From: Hyphomicrobiales bacterium
GTDB lineage: Bacteria > Pseudomonadota > Alphaproteobacteria > Rhizobiales > Aestuariivirgaceae
Reading direction: 5' to 3'
DNA: 36,315 nt
NCBI GenBank assembly: GCA_016710435.1
Contig: JADJVV010000029.1
Location: 1 to 36,315, forward strand
This document shows positions 8,895 to 17,900 of this stretch, piece after piece. Both the position numbers and the translations under genes were made by a program. Each line of letters opens with the position of its first letter. Positions within the stretch are counted from its first letter, which is position 1. The notes under the pieces are model-generated. The model was not told the DNA's origin, searched no databases, and saw only the letters and a program-made list of their open reading frames with translations.

Positions 8895-9370
8895 TTAGCG
8901 CCAAGGTGCGCGGCATACCGGACCTGAAGGCCGCGCTGGCCGGCATCGTGCCCAAGCTGCGCGTGCGGGCCCTGCGCAATGCGCTGGCGGCTGGGGCGCG
9001 TGTGGTGCAGCGCGTGGCGCGTGCCAACACCCCGGTGCTCAACGCCGCCAGCGTACCGGTGCGCAAGGGGTGGCGCAAGCCCGGCACCGTGCGCAAGGCC
9101 ATCAGCGTGCGCACCAGCAAGATCGCGCGGCGCAAGGGCGATGTGGGCGTTTTCGTGAACGTGCGGCCTTCCAAGCGCGGCCAGCGTGGCGCCCGCAACC
9201 CGAATGACCCGTTTTACTGGCGCTGGCTGGAGTTTGGCGCCAAGCACATGCGCGGCAGCAACTTCCTGCAGGCTGGGGCCCAGCGCTTGAATGAGGCGCT
9301 GCAGGTCTTCAAGCACGCCATCGGCCCGCAGATTGCCAAGCTGAACAAACCCAAGGCACCCGCGCCATGA
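8891..9370 (+). CDS. HK97 gp10-like tail completion protein
   Basis: 159 residues, basic. The pattern (KVRGIPDLKAALAGI..., AARVVQRVARANTP, FYWRWLEFGAKHMRGSNFLQAG) is the HK97 gp10 family, which joins tail to head. ATG at 8891 overlaps the previous stop. Its own stop overlaps the following ATG at 9367. Confidence 0.92.
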   Translation: MISAKVRGIPDLKAALAGIVPKLRVRALRNALAAGARVVQRVARANTPVLNAASVPVRKGWRKPGTVRKAISVRTSKIARRKGDVGVFVNVRPSKRGQRGARNPNDPFYWRWLEFGAKHMRGSNFLQAGAQRLNEALQVFKHAIGPQIAKLNKPKAPAP

Positions 9371-9732
9371 CCGTCGAAACCGACTTCCGCGCCCTGCTGG
9401 CCGCGCACGCGCCGCTGACGGCGCTGGTGGGTGCCCGCATTGCCCTGAACGCGGTGCCCGAAGGCAGCGCCTTCCCGCTGGTGGTGTTTGCCGCACAGCA
9501 CACGCCCACGCTGGGCCTGGACGGCACGCTGCTGGCGCACCAGGCCACGCTGGATGTGCAGTGCTGGGCCGAGACGGCCGCCGCGGCGGATGCCGTGGCC
9601 GACGCGGTGGTGGCTGCCGCCGCGCTGGCCCCATCTGCCCGCGGCTGCGCGCTGCTGGGCCGCACCACTACGCACGACCCCGAGGTGGGCAAGGACGGCA
9701 CCACGCTGAGCTTTGACTGGTGGGCCGTGTAG
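9367..9732 (+). CDS. Tail terminator, DUF3168 family
   Basis: 121 residues with the DUF3168 layout (TDFRALLAAHAPLTALVGARIAL near the N-terminus and a conserved LLGRTTTHDPEVGKDGTTLSFDWW end). The family caps the tail tube at the neck. Last gene before a terminator-like hairpin. Confidence 0.9.
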   Translation: MTVETDFRALLAAHAPLTALVGARIALNAVPEGSAFPLVVFAAQHTPTLGLDGTLLAHQATLDVQCWAETAAAADAVADAVVAAAALAPSARGCALLGRTTTHDPEVGKDGTTLSFDWWAV

Positions 9733-9760
9733 CCACTGCAGACGCCTGTACACCACCCCC

Positions 9761-9800
9761 GCGGGGCCGCCACGTTGCAAGACGGGCGGCCCCGCTGCTT
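9761..9800 (+). terminator. Terminator-like hairpin before the tail tube gene
   Basis: An 11-base perfect stem (GCGGGGCCGCC at 9761-9771 with GGCGGCCCCGC at 9785-9795) followed by TGCTTTTC. It separates the head-completion genes from the tail tube gene and may tune their relative expression. Confidence 0.65.
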
Positions 9801-9847
9801 TTCTCACCGCAACCGGCCTTGTGGCCATTCACTGAAAGGAAGCCATC

Positions 9848-10489
9848 ATGGCAAACGTCAAAGGCCGCAACGTCAAGATCGAGATTGCGGCAACCTACGC
9901 GGCACCCAAGACGGTGACCGCCGTCACCCTGGCCAACCCCGGCGTGGCCACCAGCGCCGCACACGGCATGGCCAACGACACCGTGGGCTACTTCAGCAGC
10001 GTGGGCGGCATGGCCCAGCTGGAGGGGCAGGCCTGCCGGGTCAAGAACCAGGCGGCAAACACCTTCGAGCTGCAGGGCCTGAACACCACCAACTTTACCG
10101 CCTTCACGTCGGGCAGCTTCACGCCGGTGGCCACCTGGGCCACGCTGGCTGAATCGACCGCCTATGACATCGGCGGCGGCGCGGCCGACAAGCTGGACGT
10201 GACGACGCTGATCGACATCGTGAAGAAGGAAGAGCAGGGCCTGCTGCCGGTGAGCAACGTGTCGTGCGAGGTCATCGCGCAGGACACGCCCAGCGCGGCC
10301 ATGCAGCTGCTGGAAGCCGCCGTGCAGAGCCAAGGCGCGGTGGTGGTGCGCATCACGCTGCCCAACGGCGCCGTGCGCATCTTTTACGGTGAGCCCAGCC
10401 TGCCGGGTGAAAGCGTGCAGGTGGGCGCGGTTGGCACCGGCAGCCTTGACTTCACGGCCAAGGGCTTTGTGCTGAAGCTGGCCGCCTGA
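9848..10489 (+). CDS. Major tail tube protein
   Basis: 213 residues, start at ATG 9848 preceded by GAAAGGAAG. Sequence of the siphophage tail tube type (MANVKGRNVKIEIAATYAAPKTVTAV; later GVVVVRITLPNG-like strands and a LDFTAKGFVLKLAA end). Followed two bases later by the tail chaperone pair, the standard order. Confidence 0.88.
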   Translation: MANVKGRNVKIEIAATYAAPKTVTAVTLANPGVATSAAHGMANDTVGYFSSVGGMAQLEGQACRVKNQAANTFELQGLNTTNFTAFTSGSFTPVATWATLAESTAYDIGGGAADKLDVTTLIDIVKKEEQGLLPVSNVSCEVIAQDTPSAAMQLLEAAVQSQGAVVVRITLPNGAVRIFYGEPSLPGESVQVGAVGTGSLDFTAKGFVLKLAA

Positions 10490-10490
10490 C

Positions 10491-10865
10491 GTGGCCACCG
10501 AGGTGCAGGCGCTGCTGGCCCGCATGGCCGCGCAGCGCGAAGCCTGGGCCGAGCTGGGCGGCGGCAAGAAGCTGCAGTACCGCCGCCCGCCCGAGGTGGA
10601 ATTGCCGCGCCTGATGGGCGGCGTGGGGCTGGAGCACGTCACCCAGTACGCCTGCGGGTGGGAAGGCTTCACTGAGGCTGACCTGCTGGGCGCGGGCATT
10701 GGCGGCAGTGACGCGGTGCCCTTCCACCGCGACCTGTGGGCCGCCTACGCGGCCGACCATGCCGAGGATGTGGCCGCGGTGTCGCAGGCCATGGCGCAGA
10801 CCGTCACCGTCTACCTGCAGCGCAAGGCGGACGTGGCAAAAAACTCGCAGGCATCCTCGACCTAG
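10491..10865 (+). CDS. Tail assembly chaperone, short form (lambda G-like)
   Basis: 124 residues from a GTG start at 10491. In siphophages this chaperone binds the tape measure during tail assembly. Family assignment is mainly positional (between tail tube and tape measure) and supported by an A AAA AAC slippery heptamer in the correct frame near its 3' end, giving a longer fusion product. Confidence 0.85.
   Translation: MATEVQALLARMAAQREAWAELGGGKKLQYRRPPEVELPRLMGGVGLEHVTQYACGWEGFTEADLLGAGIGGSDAVPFHRDLWAAYAADHAEDVAAVSQAMAQTVTVYLQRKADVAKNSQASST
10838..10844 (+). other. Programmed -1 ribosomal frameshift site
   Basis: A AAA AAC, read in the frame of the GTG at 10491 as gcA AAA AAC. A slip by -1 continues as L-A-G-I-L-D-L-E into the downstream frame, which is open to 11113. 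A possible stimulatory hairpin follows (CTCGAC at 10856-10861 with GTCGAG at 10873-10878). This is the same arrangement as lambda G/GT. Confidence 0.85.
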
Positions 10866-11113
10866 AACCCGGTGTCGAGTATGAAGGCGATGACCTGCCG
10901 CGCGCCGGCGCTGAAGACCTGCTGGCCTTCAAGGTGTTCAACCTGCTGGCCAACGGCATGGGCGGCATCGATTGGGCCGGCCTGCCACTGGTGTGCGGCT
11001 GGCTGGGCGTGGACGACGCCGAAGGGCTGATGCAGCGCCTGGCGCTGATCAAGGCCCACCGCAAGGCAGACGAAAAGGACCAGCCGCATGGCACTGGCAA
11101 CGCTCAGCATTGA
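10844..11113 (+). CDS. Tail chaperone frameshift extension (lambda T-like)
   Basis: About 89 residues read only after the -1 slip at 10838-10844; no RBS-supported start of its own. The product is a fusion of the first 118 or so residues of the short chaperone with this extension (LAGILDLEPGVEYEGDDLPRAGAEDLLAFKVFNLL...). It ends 26 bases inside the tape measure gene. Confidence 0.8.
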   Translation, partial: LAGILDLEPGVEYEGDDLPRAGAEDLLAFKVFNLLANGMGGIDWAGLPLVCGWLGVDDAEGLMQRLALIKAHRKADEKDQPHGTGNAQH

Positions 11114-13064
11114 CCTGGTGGCGCAGCTTGCGTCACTGCAGACCGGCATGGACAAGGCCGGCCGCATTGCGGAAAAGCAGGCCGCGCAGATTGAGGCGCG
11201 CTATGCCCGCATGTCGGCGCTGGCCGCCAGCGTGGGCGCGGCGCTGGGCGGAGCCATCTCGATCGCCGGCATCACGCAATTCTTGCGCAGCACCATCGAC
11301 GGGGTGGACGCGCTGAACGACTTGAGCGATGCCACCGGCGCCAGCATCGAGAACATCAGCGCGCTGGAAGACATTGCCGCGCGCACCGGCACCACGATGG
11401 ACACCGTGGGCAGCGCGCTGGTCAAGCTCAACAAGGTGCTGGCCGAGGCCGACCCCAACAGCCCCATGGCGCGGGCGCTGCAGGCCATCGGGCTGAACGC
11501 CACCGAACTGCGCAAGCTGGACCCAGCCGAGGCCCTGCGCCGCACCGCCGTGGCGCTGGCCGGCTATGCCGACGACGGCAACAAGGCGCGGCTGGTGCAG
11601 GAGCTGTTCGGCAAGAGCATCCGCGAAGTGGCGCCGCTGCTGAAGGACTTGGCCGAGGCGGGCAAGCTCAATGCCACGGTGACGACGGAACAGGCCAAGG
11701 CGGCAGAGGAATTCAACAAGCACATCTTCGCGCTGCAGAAGGCCGCCACCGATGCTGGCCGGGCCGTGGCAGGCCCGCTGGTGGAGGCTTTGAACGATTA
11801 CATATCCCGAATCACCCAGTCCGAGAATAAGACGCTGGAGTTCGTCAAGGCGCTGGGGTTCCTGAGCCTGCCGGGCGCAGTGGCTGCAGGCGTTGGCAAG
11901 CTGCTGGGCATCGGCGCCGAAGACATTGACCTGCTGCAGCAAGCGCAGAATGAACTGAAGTCGATCGAAGCCGCGCTGCAGCGGCAGGACATCAGCGAAG
12001 CGCGCCGCGCCGAGCTGGAAAACAAGCGCATCGGCCGCCTGCAGACCATTGCCAAGCTGCAGGCGCAAGCCTTCAGGCCATCGCAGAACTACGGCGATGC
12101 TTACCGGCCCAGCGTGCCCGGCATCCCCGAGGCGCCCAAGAAAACCGGCGGCGCGGCGCGTGAGCGTTCATTCGTCAGCAACAGCTTCGATCAGGCCACC
12201 ATCGCCGCGCTGCGCGCGATGGAAGCCACTGATGCCAACAAGCTGCGCGAACTGAACCTGGCGCTGTCGGGCCTGTTTGAACTGCAGCGTGAGACACGCG
12301 GCGACCCCGTGGTGGTGCAGGCCATCGCCAAGGTGCGGGCGGAGATCGAGGCGCTGACCAACGCCCCCGTGCCGGACCCCGGGCCCACCAAGGCCTACGC
12401 CGACGCGCTGGCCGCGATGGCCGCCACACCGGTGGCGCAGATCCGCGAGATATCGGCCGCGCTGGATGAACTGTTCAAGCTGCGCAACGTAGGCATCGAC
12501 AGCCCGGAGCTGGAAGCCGCCATCCAGGCGCTGAGCGACAAGCTGGCCGAGCTGAAGAAACCGCTGGCCGAGATCAACACCTTCGCGGCAGAAGCCGGGA
12601 AGAACATCCAGGACGCGCTGGGCGACAGCATTCTGAAGGTGATGGAAGGCAACACGGCAAGCATTGGGCGCATCTGGGTCGATATGCTGCGCCGTATGGC
12701 CGCACAGGCGGCCGCCGCACAGCTCGGCAAGTGGTTGCTGGGTGGCGACTACGGCAAGACGGGCCAGATCGGCGGCGCGGCTGGCGACCTGTTCAAGTGG
12801 TTCGGCTCATTGGGCACCCGCGCCGACGGCGGCCCCATGACGGCCGGGCGCCCGTACCTGGTGGGCGAGCGCGGGCCCGAGATCGTGGTGCCGCGCCGCG
12901 CCGGCACGGTGCTGCCAAACGGCGTGGGCATGGGCGGTGGCAGCCGCACCGTCAACGTCACCATCAACATGGCCGGCGGCAGCGGCGGCGGCCAAAGCAC
13001 CGCGCTGCAGGCGGGCGAGGCGATCGGCCGCCAGGTGCGCCTGGCCCTGGCGCGCAACGGGTAA
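11088..13064 (+). CDS. Tape measure protein
   Basis: 658 residues, setting tail length and passing into the cell membrane at DNA injection. It is rich in Ala and helical throughout, with a phage tape measure N-terminus (hydrophobic AASVGAALGGAISIAGITQF near residues 46-65), long helical repeats, and a Gly-rich C-terminus with the common FADGG-like element (TRADGGPMTAGRPYLVGERGPEIVVPRRAGTVLPN). By length it would correspond to a tail of roughly 100 nm (family rule of about 1.5 angstrom per residue). It overlaps the chaperone extension. Confidence 0.93.
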   Translation: MALATLSIDLVAQLASLQTGMDKAGRIAEKQAAQIEARYARMSALAASVGAALGGAISIAGITQFLRSTIDGVDALNDLSDATGASIENISALEDIAARTGTTMDTVGSALVKLNKVLAEADPNSPMARALQAIGLNATELRKLDPAEALRRTAVALAGYADDGNKARLVQELFGKSIREVAPLLKDLAEAGKLNATVTTEQAKAAEEFNKHIFALQKAATDAGRAVAGPLVEALNDYISRITQSENKTLEFVKALGFLSLPGAVAAGVGKLLGIGAEDIDLLQQAQNELKSIEAALQRQDISEARRAELENKRIGRLQTIAKLQAQAFRPSQNYGDAYRPSVPGIPEAPKKTGGAARERSFVSNSFDQATIAALRAMEATDANKLRELNLALSGLFELQRETRGDPVVVQAIAKVRAEIEALTNAPVPDPGPTKAYADALAAMAATPVAQIREISAALDELFKLRNVGIDSPELEAAIQALSDKLAELKKPLAEINTFAAEAGKNIQDALGDSILKVMEGNTASIGRIWVDMLRRMAAQAAAAQLGKWLLGGDYGKTGQIGGAAGDLFKWFGSLGTRADGGPMTAGRPYLVGERGPEIVVPRRAGTVLPNGVGMGGGSRTVNVTINMAGGSGGGQSTALQAGEAIGRQVRLALARNG

Positions 13065-13070
13065 GCACAG

Positions 13071-13679
13071 ATGGCCTTCTACGAATCCCCCCGCTTCCCG
13101 GACGCAATAGCCTACGGCGCGCTGGGCGGGCCTGAGTTCTTGACCACCGTGGTGGCCAGCGGCTCGGGCCGCGAGGCGCGCAACGCGGCCTGGGCCTACC
13201 CCAAGCACCGCTGGGACGTGAGCCAGGGCATCAACGGCCAGGCGGACTTCGAGACGCTGCGCGCGTTCTTCATGACCATGCGCGGGCGCTTCCACGCCTG
13301 GCGCTTCAAGGACTGGGCGGACTACACCGCCACGCACACCACGGGCGTGGTGACGGGCATCACGGCGACCACCTTTCAGCTGACGAAGCGCTACACCAGC
13401 GGCGCGCAGACGCTGGACCGCATCATCACCAAGCCGGTGACGGGCACGCTGGAGGTGAAGGTCAGCGGCGTGGTGACGGCGCACGCGGTGGACACCACCA
13501 CGGGCGTGGTCACCATCGGCACGGCGCCGGCGGCGGCCAACGTGACCTGGGCGGGTGAATTTGACGTGCCCATGCGCTTTGACACCGACCGGCTGCAGGG
13601 CCGCATCGAGTCGCGCAACGCGCAGGCCGGGCTGCTGCACCTGTGGGACAGCATACCGATCGTTGAGGTGCGGGTGTGA
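13071..13679 (+). CDS. Tail protein, DUF2460 family
   Basis: 202 residues with the DUF2460/TIGR02217 pattern: FPDAIAYGALGGPEF, then WDVSQGINGQADFETLRAFFMTMRGRFHAWRFKDWADY. The family is the distal tail component in GTA-like siphophage tips. Followed by DUF2163, NlpC/P60 and the large hub protein, the usual block. Confidence 0.92.
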   Translation: MAFYESPRFPDAIAYGALGGPEFLTTVVASGSGREARNAAWAYPKHRWDVSQGINGQADFETLRAFFMTMRGRFHAWRFKDWADYTATHTTGVVTGITATTFQLTKRYTSGAQTLDRIITKPVTGTLEVKVSGVVTAHAVDTTTGVVTIGTAPAAANVTWAGEFDVPMRFDTDRLQGRIESRNAQAGLLHLWDSIPIVEVRV

Positions 13680-14524
13680 CCCGGACAATAGGCGCCGGGC
13701 TTCTGGCGCACATGCAAAGCGGCGCCACCACGCTGGCCTGGGGCCTGAAGGTGACGCGGGTGGACGGCACCGTGCTGGGCTGGACATCACACGACCGGCC
13801 CGCGGTGATCAGCGCCGTGACGTACAGCGCCGACCTGGGGCTGGACGTGGCCAGCCTGGTCAGCAGCGCGGGCTTTGCGGTGGACAACACCGAGATCAAC
13901 ATCCTGGCCGACGACGCGGTGATCACCCGCGCCGACATCATGGCCGGCGTGTGGGACGGCGCGGCGTTTGAGCTGTTCCAGTACAACTGGGCGGACCTGG
14001 CGCAGGGCCGCGATGTGCGCAAGGTGGGCAACTTTGGCAACGTGCGGCCGGTGCGCGGCGCCTACGTGGCTGAGCTGCGCGGCCTGCGCCAGCGGCTGCA
14101 GGCCAGCATCGGTGGCATTACCCAGGCCACCTGCCGTTACCGGCTGGGCGATGCGCGCTGCACCAAGGCGCTGGGCGCCTTCACCTTTGCCGGCACGTTG
14201 ACGCACGTCACCAGCCAGCAGGTGGTGCGCGACAGTGGCCGCGCGCAGGCGGCGGGGTACTTCACCGCGGGCGTGATCACTTTCACCAGCGGGGCCAATG
14301 ACGGCCTGCAGTTCAAGGTGAAGGCGCACGCGGCGGACGGCACCTTTACGCTGGACCTGCCGGCCGTGGCGGCGCTGGCGGTGGGCAACACCTACAGCGT
14401 GGTGGCCGGCTGCACCAAGCGCCTGGCGGAGGACTGCCGCGACAAATTCAACAACGTGCTGAACTTTGGCGGTGAACCGCACCTGCCCGGCATTGACCAG
14501 GTAACGGCGCCGCCGGTGACGTGA
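13676..14524 (+). CDS. Tail tip protein, DUF2163 / BR0599 family
   Basis: 282 residues; GTG start overlapping the previous stop. N-terminal DUF2163 region (LAWGLKVTRVDGTVLGWTSHDRP) and a C-terminal cysteine-containing block (CRYRLGDARCTK..., GCTKRLAEDCRDKFNNVLNFGGEPHLPG). In the related gene transfer agent tail this block binds an iron-sulphur cluster; the four Cys are present here (C in CRYRL, DARC, VAGC, EDC). Confidence 0.92.
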   Translation: MTRTIGAGLLAHMQSGATTLAWGLKVTRVDGTVLGWTSHDRPAVISAVTYSADLGLDVASLVSSAGFAVDNTEINILADDAVITRADIMAGVWDGAAFELFQYNWADLAQGRDVRKVGNFGNVRPVRGAYVAELRGLRQRLQASIGGITQATCRYRLGDARCTKALGAFTFAGTLTHVTSQQVVRDSGRAQAAGYFTAGVITFTSGANDGLQFKVKAHAADGTFTLDLPAVAALAVGNTYSVVAGCTKRLAEDCRDKFNNVLNFGGEPHLPGIDQVTAPPVT

Positions 14525-14964
14525 TGGCAACCCGTGCACAAGTGGCCGCGCAAGCGCGCGGCTGGATCGGCACGCCCTTTGCGCACCAGCACCGCGCCCG
14601 CGGCGTGGGGGTGGATTGCGTGGGCCTGGTCATCGGCGTGGCGCGTGAGCTGGGCCTGGTGCCCGAAGGCTTTGACGTGACCGGCTACGCCAGCGTGCCC
14701 GACGGCCGGGCGCTGCCGGCGCAGTGCGCGGCGGTGATGCAGCCGATTGCCCGGGATGAGATGGGCGAGGGCGATGTGGTGCTGGTGGCCTGGAACGGCG
14801 GCCCGCCGCAGCACCTGGGCGTGGTGTGCACCTACCGCCACGGCGGCCTGGCCATGGTGCACGCCGACAACCGCGCGCACCGCTGCGTGGTGGAGACGCG
14901 GCTGCTGTTTGGCCGATCGATGTGTTTTGTGGGCGCGTTTCGCTTGCCTGGAGTAGTGGCCTGA
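14524..14964 (+). CDS. NlpC/P60 family tail peptidase
   Basis: 146 residues. The catalytic Cys is in VGVDCVGLVIGVARELG and the catalytic His in PPQHLGVVCTY, followed by a third polar position near HADNRAH. It probably cuts cell-wall peptide during DNA entry. ATG at 14524 overlaps the DUF2163 stop (TGATG); a GTG three bases upstream is an alternative start. The stop overlaps the hub start at 14964. Confidence 0.92.
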   Translation: MATRAQVAAQARGWIGTPFAHQHRARGVGVDCVGLVIGVARELGLVPEGFDVTGYASVPDGRALPAQCAAVMQPIARDEMGEGDVVLVAWNGGPPQHLGVVCTYRHGGLAMVHADNRAHRCVVETRLLFGRSMCFVGAFRLPGVVA

Positions 14965-17900
14965 TGGGCAAGAACGTCTCCGCGATGACCGTCATCGCGT
15001 ACGCCTACGGGGTGTACAGCGGCAACTGGTGGATGTTGGCCAGCGGCATGCTGAGCGACTACCAGACGGCCAACACCCAACTGGCCGGCCCGCGGCTGGA
15101 CGACCTGAAGCTGCCGAAGTTCGAATACGGCAGCCCCATCCCGCGCGTGTGGGGACGCAACCGCCTGCCATCGGCCCCCATCTGGATGAGCAGCAAGCGG
15201 GAGATCAGCACCACCACCGGCGGCAAGGGTGGGCCTGAGCCCGAGGTCACGACCTACACCTACGAGTGCGACATCCTGTACCTGCTGTGCGACAACGAGA
15301 TCGTGGCGGTGTCGCGCATCTGGGCCAATGGCGAACTGGTGTACACCGCGCTGGCCGATTCGGACGACACCAGCGCCGCGGCCAGCGAATTTACCGACAA
15401 GTGGACCGACCTGCGCGTGCATGTGGGCGGCCCCGCGCAGCTGCCCGACACGGTGTACGAAGCCGCGGTGGGCGTGGGCAACGCGCCGGCGTACCGCGGG
15501 CGCGGCACCGTGATGATCGAGGGGTTGCAGCTGGGCAACAGCGGCCAGGTGCCGGTGCTGACCTTCGAGGTGCTGACCAGCGCCACGGCCAACGGGCGAT
15601 GGGTGGAAGCGGGCGAGAACCCCGCGCACACCTTTGCGCCCACATCGCAGCCGGTGCTGGAGTGGGGCTTTGGCACCGACGCCATTACCACCATGCCGGT
15701 GCTGGCGGGGCCCAACATCACGCTGGTGGGCAGCAACCCGGGCAGTAACCAGCACGTGGCTACCACGCAAGAGGCGGTGAACGGCGGCAAGCGGTACTTC
15801 GAGGTGATGATCAACGACGCCAGCAGTTCATCGGGCGAGCTGGGCTGGATCGTGGTGAAGGACTTTGCGGGCCACCGCTACGGCAGCAACTACAACGGCT
15901 ACTTCACGGCCAACGGCACCAACCTGGGGGCGCCCGGCGACGGGCCGGCTTCCATCACCTGGCTGGGCGCCAACCGGGTGATGCAGTACGCCTTCGACCT
16001 GGACGCGGGCCTGATGTGGGTGGGCGCGGCCGGCGTGTGGCACGGCGTGGCCGGCATCGCCACCGACCCCGGCACCGGCACCAACGGCCAGGCCGCCGGC
16101 ACGCTGACGCCCGCGGGTTGCACCATCGAGCTGACGGTGCAGGCCAACGGCCCCATCTTTGCGGCCAACCTGCGCACGGTGCGGACGGACTTTGCCTACC
16201 CCATCCCGGATGGTTTCACGCCCTGGGCCAGCGACGGCGGCGATGCAGACGCCTGGACGCCCGTGGACGTGCCGCTGGCCAACGTGGTGCAGGACTTGTG
16301 CGAGGCCGCGGGCGTGCCACCCGCGCAGGTGGACGTGGCGGCCCTGGCCGGGCTGACGGTGAGCGGCGTGCCGGTGACGCAGGTGTCCCCCGCGCGCAGC
16401 ACGCTGCAGACGCTGGCGGCGGCCTACTACTTCGACTGCGTGGAGAGCGACAAGCTGTACTTCCGCCTGCGCGGCGCGGCGGCGGCGGCCACCATCCCGC
16501 ACGACGACCTGGGCGCCGCACCCGACACCCCGGCCGATGGCGACCCCATGGGCCTGGAACGCGCCAACGACATCGAGGTGCCGGCCCGCTACGCGCTGCA
16601 GTACATCAACGTGCAGGACGACTATCAGGCCGGCACCGTGTACAGCGACCGCATCGTGTCGCAGAGCGAAGAAACGCGCACCACCACCGTGCCGGTGACG
16701 CTGCCGCCCGAGCAGGCGCAGGGCATCGTGGACACGCTGGCGCTGGACATGCGCATCGGCGCCACCACGCTGCGCCCGGCCATCGACACCACGCGCCCGC
16801 AGCTGGAGCCCACCGACGTGGTGCAGGTGGTGGACGTGGACGGCAGCACCTACCGCGCCCGCATCGTGCGCGAGAACTACGCCGGCGGCGTGCGCACGCT
16901 GGAATGCGTGCTGGACGACGCATCGGTGCTGGCCGCGGTGGGCATCACCGACGACACCAGCACACCCAACGTGAGCGTGGCCAGCTATTCGCTGAGCGAC
17001 CTGCTGCTGCTGGACATCCCCATCCTGCGCGATGCGGACGACGCGCCGGGCCTGTACGGCCTGATGCGCCCGCGCTACACCACCGGCTGGGCCGGTGCGG
17101 TGCTGTTCATCAGCAGCGACGGGGCGGCCTACACGTCGGGCGACAAGGTGACGGTGGCGGCGGTGTTTGGCACCACCACCACCGCGCTGGGCGATTGGAC
17201 GGGCGGCGCGGTGTTTGACGAGGTGAACAGTGTCACCGTCAACGTGGGCGCCGCCACGCTGGCCAGCGTGGCGCGCGACGCCATGCTGGAAGACGCCAGC
17301 CTGAATGCGGCGGTGGTCAACCACGAGCTGCTGCAGTACCGCACCGCCACGCTGGTGAGCGCCGGCGTGTACACGCTGAGCGGCCTGCTGCGCGGCCGGC
17401 GCGGCACCGAATGGGCGATGACCGGCCACGCGGCGGGTGAGCGCTTTGCGCTGCTGAAAGCCGGCGGCACGGCCCGCGTGGTGCAGGTGGCGGCAGACAT
17501 CGGGCAGACGCGGTACTTCAAGCCCGTGAGCGTGGGCCGCACGCTGGCAAGCGCCGAGGCCACCACGCTGGCGCCGGCGAGCGTGGGCCTGAAGCCCTTT
17601 GCGCCGGTGGACCTGCGCGCCAGCCGCGACCCCACGGGCGGCCTGGTGCTGGCCTGGAAGCGCCGCACACGGCTGGCCACGCAGTTTGCCGGGGCGGCCG
17701 GCATCCTGACGCCGCTGGGCGAGGCGGCCGAGGCCTACGAGGTGGACATCCTGGACGGCGCCACCGTCAAGCGCACCATCAGCGCGGCCACGCCGGGCTG
17801 CGTGTACACGGCGGCGCAGCAGGCGGCGGACTTTGGGGCGGTGCAGACCACGGTGGACGTGCGCGTGTACCAGATCAGCGCCGTGGTGGGCCGCGGCACC

